DNA from: Mesobacillus zeae | Lineage (GTDB): Bacteria > Bacillota > Bacilli > Bacillales > Cytobacillaceae | Length of the DNA stretch: 59,461 nt | NCBI RefSeq assembly: GCF_003570705.1 | Contig: NZ_QWVT01000044.1 | Coordinates: 1 to 59,461 of the forward strand | Direction of reading: 5' to 3' | Shown here: positions 53,010 to 59,461 of the stretch, piece by piece | Layout: every line of letters begins with the position of its first letter | Position numbering within the stretch: the stretch's first letter is position 1 | Notes under the pieces: generated by a model | What the model was told of the DNA's origin: nothing | Database searches by the model: none | What the model saw: only the letters and a program-made list of their open reading frames with translations | Program-made: the position numbers and the translations under genes

Positions 53010-53185
53010 GTTAATCCCCCCATATACACTATCTTATTAGAGTATACCATTCTTCATGCAGCTGATAGTCCCTTAAATGTAACTGATTTGAATGCAACCT
53101 CCCCGAAAGAAAAGCAGAGCGCCAAGTAGCTGGAACTAGTCTTGGTTAAGAATGTTTTACTTTCTTACCTTATAAAAAAAAAGAA

Positions 53186-53200
53186 CGGGCAAAAAGCCCG
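53186..53200 (-). terminator. Terminator of fabF
   Basis: CGGGC pairs with GCCCG around AAAAA. On the minus strand it is followed by TTCTTTTTTTTT. Confidence 0.8.
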
Positions 53201-53207
53201 CTCTCTA

Positions 53208-54449
53208 TTACCCATTATATTTTCGGAATGCAAGCGTTGCGTTATGGCCTCCAAAGCCTAGTGAATTGCTTATTGCTGCCTCGACCTGCACTCTTCTTGC
53301 TTCATTTGGGACATAGTCAAGGTCGCAATCAGGATCTGGCGTTTCATAATTGATTGTTGGCGGTAAAATACCTTCTTTCAGTGTTAGAGCCGTAAAGATG
53401 GCCTCGATTCCGCCTGCAGCACCAAGAAGGTGGCCTGTCATTGATTTAGTGGAACTTACTGCAAGCTTATAAGCGTGTTGCACAAACACACTCTTGATTG
53501 CCATTGTTTCATATTTATCATTGTATCCCGTGCTTGTTCCATGCGCGTTGATATAACCGACATCTTCAGGGCTTAAACCGCCGTCATCCAGGGCCATTTT
53601 CATCGCCCGGGCACCGCCTTCGCCTTCCGGAGCAGGGGCGGTGATGTGGTAAGCATCTCCTGTAGCTCCATATCCAACGATTTCAGCATAAATGTTTGCG
53701 CCTCTTGCAATTGCATGCTCAAGCTCTTCAAGGACAACAATGCCAGATCCTTCTCCCATAACGAATCCGTCGCGATTTTTATCGAAAGGCCGGCTCGCTT
53801 TTTCTGGATCTTCATTTGTCGACAGTGCTGTGTTTGCACAGAACCCTGCAAAAGACATCTTTGTGATTGGCGCTTCAGCTCCGCCTGTTACCATCGCGTC
53901 TGCATCCCCGCGCTGGATGACTTTAAAAGCATCACCAATTGAATTGGTTCCTGTCGCACAAGCAGTTACAGTACAAGAGTTAAATCCCCGTGCACCTAGT
54001 GTAATGGAGACTTGCCCGGCTGCCATGTCAGGAATCATCATTGGAACAAAGAAAGGGCTGACGCGGCGATATCCTCTCTTCATGAAGGTCTCATGCTGCT
54101 GTTCGAACGTTTCCATCCCGCCAATGCCCGAACCAATCCAGACGCCGACTCTTCCCGCGTTATCTTCATTAATATCAAGCCCTGCATCCTTAACTGCCAT
54201 TAGGGAAGCGGCTACCGCATAATGCGTAAACCGGTCCATTTTCCGGGCTTCCTTTTTTTCAATAAACTGTTCTATATTAAATTCTTTAACCTCAGCCGCA
54301 ACTTTTGCCGGGAAATCATCTGCATTCAAACGGGTTACTCGTCCAACCCCGGAAATACCTGAAGTTGCCTTTTCCCAGCTCGTCCGTGCGTCATTGCCAA
54401 GTGGGGTTACTGCCCCTATTCCTGTCACTACTACTCTTCGTTTTTGCAT
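53208..54449 (-). CDS. fabF: 3-oxoacyl-[acyl-carrier-protein] synthase II
   Basis: FabF condenses malonyl-ACP with growing acyl-ACP. The 413-residue enzyme has the active-site Cys in [20 protein letters not shown], the first His in [17 protein letters not shown], the second in [18 protein letters not shown], and the ending [16 protein letters not shown] 54449 or GTG 54455 may start it. It is 123 bases after fabH on the same strand. Confidence 0.97.
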   Translation of the reverse strand: MQKRRVVVTGIGAVTPLGNDARTSWEKATSGISGVGRVTRLNADDFPAKVAAEVKEFNIEQFIEKKEARKMDRFTHYAVAASLMAVKDAGLDINEDNAGRVGVWIGSGIGGMETFEQQHETFMKRGYRRVSPFFVPMMIPDMAAGQVSITLGARGFNSCTVTACATGTNSIGDAFKVIQRGDADAMVTGGAEAPITKMSFAGFCANTALSTNEDPEKASRPFDKNRDGFVMGEGSGIVVLEELEHAIARGANIYAEIVGYGATGDAYHITAPAPEGEGGARAMKMALDDGGLSPEDVGYINAHGTSTGYNDKYETMAIKSVFVQHAYKLAVSSTKSMTGHLLGAAGGIEAIFTALTLKEGILPPTINYETPDPDCDLDYVPNEARRVQVEAAISNSLGFGGHNATLAFRKYNG

Positions 54450-54572
54450 TACCACTGCAGCCCCTTTTTCAAATGATAAGGTGAGATATTCTTGTTTTGT
54501 ACTGAATAATAAATTGAGAAAAACTCAATAAACTTTTTTCATCAACGGAGGTTGGTCAATTCCTGGTTACGG

Positions 54573-55505
54573 TTAGCGACCCCAGCGCATGAGGATAGCT
54601 CCCCATGTCAGTCCTCCGCCAAATCCGACCATGACAACAACGTCACCATCCTTGATTTTACCAGCTTCTAGTTCCTCGACCATCGAAATCGGGATGGATG
54701 CTGCTGATGTGTTCCCATATTTTTGGACGGTACACGACATTTTTTCTACAGGCAGTTCAAGCCGCTGCCTTGCCGATTCCATGATTCGGATATTGGCCTG
54801 ATGCGGGATAAGGAAATCAACATCTTCCTTGGAAAGACCTGCTTTCTCCAATACATTCAGGCTGCTTTCACCCATTTGTCTCACGGCAAATTTGAAAACC
54901 TCGCGGCCGTTCATGACGATGTAATCTTCCTGATAAAGATGCTTACCGCCAGATCCGTCTGCACCCAACTCAAAAGACAGTATCCCTTTTCCATCACTGA
55001 CCGGTCCCATGACAGCCGCTCCTGCACCATCACCGAATAATACAGCAGTATTCCTGTCATTCCAGTCGGTTACTTTTGAAAGCTTCTCTGCCCCAATAAT
55101 TAACACATATTTATAAGTTCCGCTTTCAATAAATTGCTTTGCCGTCACCATCCCATACATGAATCCGGCACAGGCTGCACTCACATCCATCGCAGCTGCT
55201 TTCACTGCACCTAAACGATGCTGAAGCATACACGCTATACTTGGAAAAGGCTTGTCAGGAGTAACAGTCGCAACAAGAATCAAGTCTAATTCTTCCGCCG
55301 CGACACCCGCATTTTCAAGTGCATTGACAGCTGCCCTGTAAGCCATGTCTGAAGTATCCATGCTCTCATCCGCAATCCGTCTTTCTTCAATTCCTGTCCG
55401 GGTGCGAATCCACTCATCAGACGTGTCCATTACTTTCTCAAGATCCAGGTTGGTGACCACTTTTTCAGGCACAAAGCGTCCGGCCCCGATGATTCCTGCG
55501 TTCAT
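54573..55505 (-). CDS. fabH: 3-oxoacyl-[acyl-carrier-protein] synthase III
   Basis: FabH starts fatty-acid synthesis by joining acetyl-type or branched acyl-CoA to malonyl-ACP. The 310-residue protein has the Cys in [20 protein letters not shown], the His in [20 protein letters not shown] and the Asn in [18 protein letters not shown] 55505 follows AAGGAG. A FapR box lies about 55 bases upstream. Confidence 0.97.
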   Translation of the reverse strand: MNAGIIGAGRFVPEKVVTNLDLEKVMDTSDEWIRTRTGIEERRIADESMDTSDMAYRAAVNALENAGVAAEELDLILVATVTPDKPFPSIACMLQHRLGAVKAAAMDVSAACAGFMYGMVTAKQFIESGTYKYVLIIGAEKLSKVTDWNDRNTAVLFGDGAGAAVMGPVSDGKGILSFELGADGSGGKHLYQEDYIVMNGREVFKFAVRQMGESSLNVLEKAGLSKEDVDFLIPHQANIRIMESARQRLELPVEKMSCTVQKYGNTSAASIPISMVEELEAGKIKDGDVVVMVGFGGGLTWGAILMRWGR

Positions 55506-55558
55506 GGTATTCAACTCCTTTTACTAAGGCTTTATAAGACATCTATTTATTATCAATT

Positions 55559-55577
55559 ATTATGACTTGGTACTAAT
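55559..55577. promoter_or_regulatory. FapR operator upstream of fabH-fabF
   Basis: On the minus strand ATTAGTACCAAGTCATAAT matches the FapR consensus in its left half and most of its right half. It is the partner of the perfect site before fabI. Confidence 0.8.
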
Positions 55578-55695
55578 TTTAACACTCAAGGTTCATTTTC
55601 TGCAACTGTAAATTCACTTCTCCGCTTTTGTCTATATCAACCGAGCAAATTCATCATAGATTGTTAGCAAAGAGATATTGGGAGGCATGGTTGAA

Positions 55696-55956
55696 ATGAA
55701 CGGAGATTTTCAAGATGAGTCAGCAGATAAAAGCAATATGCAGAAAGACCCTTTTTCCAGAATGATGTTTGGGCCTGTTGAAAGATCAAATAAGACAGCA
55801 GTAAAGGAACGCCAGGGGAAAAGCGAATTACTTGAAAATGTAAATATGGAAGAACTGATGCACCACGTGGATAACCTTTTGTCAGCAGCACATGGACTAA
55901 AACCTATATTCCAAAAAGCTCGCCCTCTGCTTGACCAGTTCCTGGGCAAAAAATAA
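55696..55956 (+). CDS. yjzB: Hypothetical protein in the YjzB position
   Basis: The protein has 86 residues from ATG 55696 (GGGAGG upstream). It is soluble and acidic in its first part (NGDFQDESADKSNMQKDPFS), with a helical end (MEELMHHVDNLLSAAHGLKP). It lies divergent from fabH and convergent with comZ, the position of yjzB in B. subtilis. The symbol is by position. The function is unknown. Confidence 0.6.
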   Translation: MNGDFQDESADKSNMQKDPFSRMMFGPVERSNKTAVKERQGKSELLENVNMEELMHHVDNLLSAAHGLKPIFQKARPLLDQFLGKK

Positions 55957-56024
55957 CGCTTAAGCTGTACGGATTGAAAGGAAAAATTAAAAGCTGCGGA
56001 ATATATCTGCAGCCTTTAATGTAT

Positions 56025-56219
56025 TTATCGATTGTTTCCTGAACCAGCTTCTGCTTTACCAAGCTCATACGCTTCGCTCATGACTTTTGTAAACAGTTCC
56101 ATGAATGGCCCGATAAGCTCTGGCTTTAGTTCAATGCCTGAATCCTCAAGCTGCTGCTTGGCTTCCGGTAAATACTTCATCGCAATTTGCATGAATTGCA
56201 GGGTTTTATCGTTATTCAT
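56025..56219 (-). CDS. comZ: ComG operon repressor ComZ
   Basis: This 64-residue protein, MNNDKTLQFMQIAMKYLPEA and on, contains a leucine-rich helical stretch, LIGPFMELFTKVMSEAYELG. In B. subtilis ComZ lowers comG expression. It lies 35 bases after med on the same strand, as in the med-comZ operon. Confidence 0.92.
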   Translation of the reverse strand: MNNDKTLQFMQIAMKYLPEAKQQLEDSGIELKPELIGPFMELFTKVMSEAYELGKAEAGSGNNR

Positions 56220-56254
56220 TTTGTTCCACGGCTCCTTTTAACGCAGGACCGAAT

Positions 56255-57205
56255 CTATTGATTCGGGAGCCTGCCGGTTTTTTTATATTCTTTGATTTGT
56301 TTGTTCAAAGCCTTCCTAAACTCGGGATCTACTTTCGGGCTGAACTTGCCAAGAGTGATTACACCATCCTGGAAGTCAAAGCTCAAATTGCCGGAATCCA
56401 AATTTCCTGCATCAAATCTCTCTGCGGCAAGCTCGTACAATTCATCAACATGCTGAACAGTGCTCGTCAAAACCGTTGATTCACCCAAATCAGACTGATC
56501 TGATATGTACCCGATTACATATAGCCCTTTTTCCTTGGTTCTTTCTATAATCGGGACATTGTATCCGTCACCAGCGGGGTAAATAACGTCGGCTCCCTCA
56601 TTGACAGCTTCATCGAATATTTCAATTGCTCTTTGGTCATGGTCCCAATGCCCGACGTAGCGGATGTCAACCTCCACATTTTTGTTTTGGAAAATTGCCC
56701 CTTCATAAAAGCCCTCAATCTCAGGCTGCCATTCATAGGCGGCTAAAATGGATACTTTTCCAGTCTTGGTCATATGGCCGGCCACCATTCCTCCAAAAAA
56801 CCCCATAGAATAAGCCTCAAAGTTAAGGCTTGTGGTGTTTTTTTTCTTAGCATCTCCATTAAAGCTGACAAAATGGATTTCAGGATACTTTTCAGACAGT
56901 CTGTTAAAATATTCGGCGTATTCATTGCCATGCCCAAATATAAGATTGACCCCTTTTTGCTGGAATTCCTCAACTGCTTGTTCCACCTCAGTTACCGAAT
57001 CCATGCTTTCCTTATAAAAAACATCTGCATTAAAGCGCGACTGTATCTTAAGCAGCCCGCGGTACCCCTTTGTGCCCCATACCTGGTCATTGATCGTTTC
57101 GGGCACAAGGAGGCCGACTTTTTGTATCTTTCCGCTATGGAAAGAATGTCCGCAGCCAGAAAGCAAAAGCAGGCAGAATAAAACGAGCCCGAAACGAGTC
57201 CACAC
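56255..57205 (-). CDS. med: Competence regulator Med (BMP-family lipoprotein)
   Basis: This 316-residue protein has a lipoprotein signal (LLLLSGCG, Cys at about 18) and a Bmp/PnrA-like sugar-binding-type domain with GLLVPETINDQVWGTKGYRG, GVNLIFGHGNEYAEYFNRL and VIYPAGDGYNVPIIE. In B. subtilis Med positively affects comK expression. GTG 57205 follows GGAGGGGG. It is the first gene of med-comZ. Confidence 0.92.
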   Translation of the reverse strand: MWTRFGLVLFCLLLLSGCGHSFHSGKIQKVGLLVPETINDQVWGTKGYRGLLKIQSRFNADVFYKESMDSVTEVEQAVEEFQQKGVNLIFGHGNEYAEYFNRLSEKYPEIHFVSFNGDAKKKNTTSLNFEAYSMGFFGGMVAGHMTKTGKVSILAAYEWQPEIEGFYEGAIFQNKNVEVDIRYVGHWDHDQRAIEIFDEAVNEGADVIYPAGDGYNVPIIERTKEKGLYVIGYISDQSDLGESTVLTSTVQHVDELYELAAERFDAGNLDSGNLSFDFQDGVITLGKFSPKVDPEFRKALNKQIKEYKKTGRLPNQ

Positions 57206-57330
57206 TATTTGCCCCCTCCTTTACCTGCATTTATTAACAAAATACCATACCAGGAAAACAAAGGCTGCCCGGCTTAGTCCAATCTTTTTTCATTTTACCT
57301 TTATCATGATTTATTTGAAAAGGATTTTAT

Positions 57331-58194
57331 CTATGCCTTCTCCCTCTTCTTCTTCAAAAACTCGTAATATTCCTGCTGCAATTGTAATCCCTTCCGGTAA
57401 TCTTGCTTCTTTTGGACAATCACCGTTTCAGCATCCAGAACATCCGCAGCTTTTACCTTCTCAATACCAATAGGCCAATCCATGCCTACTCCGGCAGCTT
57501 TACACATACCATCAGGCTCTGTAAGTGACAGGGCACAGTCCCTCCATGCGTTAGGGTCACTGCTTTTGAGGAGGAACCTGCCGTTTTCCATTTTTAAGAG
57601 CGGAAGTATTTGTTCCATGGCGTCTTCTAAGAAAATGGCATCCATTGTCTCTTCTCTCTCATGCGGAGCCAATTCTTTCCGAGTGGTCTCGGGATTTTTA
57701 ATCAATTGATGGAAAAAGTATTCTTCGGGCTGCCATTGACCATAAAAAGTGGGGACATATATTTCCTGAACAACAATTCTGTTGTTCTGCAAAAACTCAA
57801 GAAAGGGCATGATTGTTTCATCCCTGCTGGCCTTGTCAAATAGCAATCGACAAGGTAAGACTAAGGAAATCCTCAAATATTCCGCATTTCTTCTCAAACA
57901 GGATTTCAGGGAGGCATTCTCTGTCAGACTTTTTTCAGTTCCAAGCATATAAAAATCAAAAAAGGGGATGATAAGCTTTGATTTATTTATCATTTTGTCG
58001 GAATACCAATCTTCGCATTCCGTTTCTGAATAATTAGCATTCCGGCCAATTTCCATTTGTTTTTCTTCCGCCCCTGTACCCGGCCGGCAAGGCTCAGGCA
58101 CTAAGCCTTTTACTTCGCAGCCTGAATTGAGAAGAGATTTGCAAAGGCTGTATCCGATAAATCCATAGACATTCATAATGATCGTTGAATCCAC
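57331..58194 (-). CDS. yjaV: Conserved protein YjaV
   Basis: The protein has 287 residues. Its start NVYGFIGYSLCKSLLNSGCE looks like a Rossmann NAD(P)-binding beginning (GxxGxxxC/L). Later are IVQEIYVPTFYGQWQPEEYF and DAIFLEDAMEQILPLLKMEN. It resembles a divergent epimerase-like protein and occupies the yjaV place upstream of med. GTG 58194 has GGGAGGG six bases before it. The function is unknown. Confidence 0.82.
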   Translation of the reverse strand: MDSTIIMNVYGFIGYSLCKSLLNSGCEVKGLVPEPCRPGTGAEEKQMEIGRNANYSETECEDWYSDKMINKSKLIIPFFDFYMLGTEKSLTENASLKSCLRRNAEYLRISLVLPCRLLFDKASRDETIMPFLEFLQNNRIVVQEIYVPTFYGQWQPEEYFFHQLIKNPETTRKELAPHEREETMDAIFLEDAMEQILPLLKMENGRFLLKSSDPNAWRDCALSLTEPDGMCKAAGVGMDWPIGIEKVKAADVLDAETVIVQKKQDYRKGLQLQQEYYEFLKKKREKA

Positions 58195-58261
58195 CAAAAG
58201 CCCTCCCAATGTTCTTTGTCAACTTATCTTATGAACAGAATGCCGGCTGGTTTCCTTTTGT

Positions 58262-58996
58262 TCACAGAACATCTTCATGCTCATGCCAAAATTTCACTGC
58301 ATGGCTTCCAAGCTGCAGTTTTTTCTCAGGGACCATGTAGGTGACAGAGACGGGGAGACCGCTTTTTGTCCACATGCTTAAATACTCATTCAGCATTTCT
58401 GACTGGCGGTAAGCGCGGTTTCCGGACAGAACATGGATAATTTTCGAAGGAATCCTTTCATTTAATTGTGGTTCATCCTCACCATTAATGATTCCTTCAA
58501 TGTCTCCTATATCTATTCCATGTGATACCGTTAACTCTTTGATCAGTTTCTTATGAAAAAACTTATGCTCTTTTTCCTGTTCAAGATGAGATTTAAGAGA
58601 AAGAATAGGGTTAATCAGCAGCAAAGAACGGATTTTTATATCATTGCTTTGTAGAAGTCTTAATGCAACAAGCGCACCCATCCCTTCTGCAAGCACATGG
58701 ATTTTTTCATTTAAAATCTCGCTGCGCAGAATATGGCGATACAGCAGCTTTGTCATTGTCACAGCTTTGTTGCTCCCCCAGTTTTTCCCGTAAAGATTAG
58801 AGTAAAAAACAGTGTAGCCCGCGTCTTTTATTTTCTTGAGAAATAATCGTTTCCCTTCATTTTGTGTCCAGAAGCTGCTTCCGCTCTCCACAAAATGCCT
58901 TTCATCTCCAATAATAAGGATACCGAAACCATTTGGCCTGTCAGGGTAGTGGACGGCATTCCATTCGGTATCCAATCTGAAGTTCCGGATCTCCAT
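58262..58996 (-). CDS. yjaU: Alpha/beta-hydrolase-like protein YjaU, nucleophile replaced
   Basis: This 244-residue alpha/beta-hydrolase fold has strands around GFGILIIGDERHFVESG and IHVLAEGMGALVALRLLQSN. The nucleophile elbow reads AEGMGA (about 103-108) instead of GxSxG, so the catalytic serine is absent. The protein may be non-catalytic. It matches YjaU in size and position (68 bases upstream of yjaV). It probably forms a unit with yjaV. Confidence 0.8.
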   Translation of the reverse strand: MEIRNFRLDTEWNAVHYPDRPNGFGILIIGDERHFVESGSSFWTQNEGKRLFLKKIKDAGYTVFYSNLYGKNWGSNKAVTMTKLLYRHILRSEILNEKIHVLAEGMGALVALRLLQSNDIKIRSLLLINPILSLKSHLEQEKEHKFFHKKLIKELTVSHGIDIGDIEGIINGEDEPQLNERIPSKIIHVLSGNRAYRQSEMLNEYLSMWTKSGLPVSVTYMVPEKKLQLGSHAVKFWHEHEDVL

Positions 58997-59192
58997 TTTT
59001 AGTTGCTCCTTTGCACAGTTTGTTCATATTAATGTATGAGATTCCATCAAAAAGGAACGGGAGTTTGCCTATTAAAAAGGGTTGATTTTTACAAGGGACA
59101 TGGAAACGCAACCAAACATTTTAAATTTATTTATTATTTTACAGCCTTATGGTAAGATGAGAAAGGATTCAATATACGTTGAGGTGAATTTT

Positions 59193-59384
59193 ATGAAATA
59201 TTTATGGACTTTTTTGTGGACATTTCTGCTGATTCAAATGGCTACTTATGTTTCCAGCTCCATGATCGGGATTGGTTTTGATTACAAAACAGGCAGCATC
59301 CTGGCAGTGGGAGCAACACTTCTTATTTACATATTCCCTATCATCATTCCTGAAGACCAAGCTGGTCAGCACGGCGCACATTAA
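59193..59384 (+). CDS. yjzD: DUF2929 membrane protein YjzD
   Basis: The protein has 63 residues from ATG 59193 (GAGGTG upstream), with two hydrophobic helices (YLWTFLWTFLLIQMATYVSS and ILAVGATLLIYIFPIIIP) and a short tail. It matches YjzD (DUF2929), a small membrane protein of unknown function, in the expected place next to yjaU. Upstream in-frame codons lack an RBS. Confidence 0.88.
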   Translation: MKYLWTFLWTFLLIQMATYVSSSMIGIGFDYKTGSILAVGATLLIYIFPIIIPEDQAGQHGAH

Positions 59385-59461
59385 AAGAAAAGCGGAAGCG
59401 CCCGTTCAGCGACGTATGGACTGGAGTCCACCGATACGAGATAAAGGAAACACGAAGAGCG
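59385..59461. repeat. Dispersed intergenic repeat, copy C (cut by window end)
   Basis: AAGAAAAGCGGAAGCGCCC starts one base after the yjzD stop and continues through GTATGGACTGGAG and GAGATAAAGGAAA, like copies A and B at 21.2-21.8 kb. CACGAAGAGCG at the end also occurs inside copy A (about 21430). Confidence 0.8.

Overview
The window reads as a chromosomal segment of a spore-forming Bacillaceae (low-GC Firmicute, Bacillus/Mesobacillus/Cytobacillus-like). The evidence is gene content and order: from about 12.9 kb to the right end the genes follow, in reversed overall order, the Bacillus subtilis yjz-yja-yjb-yjc neighbourhood (yjzD, yjaU, yjaV, med, comZ, fabH, fabF, yjaZ, yjbA, trpS, opp/app, yjbC-spx, mecA, coiA, pepF, yizD, spxH, yjbI, yjbJ, yjbK, yjbL, yjbM, NAD kinase, RluD-type synthase, fabI, cotO, cotZ-type, yjcA, spoVIF, yjcD, yjcF, yjcG, yjcH). 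No organism name can be given from sequence alone.

Region by region. (1) 1-5.4 kb is accessory and decaying: a frameshifted IS30-family transposase start, a TetR regulator with a DoxX-type membrane protein that share a palindromic operator, and a wrecked prophage end next to tRNA-Val(GAC). In the prophage the integrase, tail fibre, a small tail gene and the amidase are broken, while the XhlA/holin pair is intact. A cysteine-rich spore-coat-like gene sits inside the lysis cassette on the opposite strand. (2) 5.6-12.8 kb: a DsbA/FrnE-type oxidoreductase whose first catalytic cysteine codon is TGA, a GNAT, a TAXI-type TRAP transporter operon behind a clear SigA promoter with a perfect palindrome, and two heavily mutated pseudogenes (formyltransferase, FemAB/GNAT type). 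(3) 12.9-24.3 kb: yjcH-yjcG-yjcF, the YjcD helicase, then spore genes (spoVIF, a four-gene spoVA operon with a YhcN/YlaJ lipoprotein, yjcA, a CotY/CotZ-type protein, cotO), with cysC and a block of dispersed repeats between them. (4) 24.4-31 kb: fabI under a FapR box, a scar joining an osmoprotectant-permease remnant to a broken CPA2 antiporter, mgtE, and the RluD / NAD kinase / (p)ppGpp synthetase / yjbL run.

(5) 30.9-41.8 kb: yjbK, a lytic transglycosylase, truncated haemoglobin with spxH, yizD, pepF, coiA, cardiolipin synthase, mecA, spx and yjbC. (6) 41.9-50 kb: the oppABCDF operon and trpS with a complete T-box. (7) 50-59.5 kb: yjbA, yjaZ, a serine hydrolase, the FapR-controlled fabH-fabF pair, med-comZ, yjaV, yjaU, yjzD, and a third copy of the dispersed repeat cut by the window end.

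Functional themes: ClpXP/ClpCP adaptors and substrates lie close together (SpxH, Spx, MecA) with competence genes (coiA, med, comZ). The fatty-acid elongation genes fabI and fabH-fabF are 30 kb apart but carry the same FapR operator. Late sporulation genes are clustered at 17.5-24.3 kb. The most notable single observation is the in-frame TGA exactly at the redox-active position of the DsbA-like protein, followed at a suitable distance by a small hairpin. This is either a selenoprotein or an early nonsense mutation.
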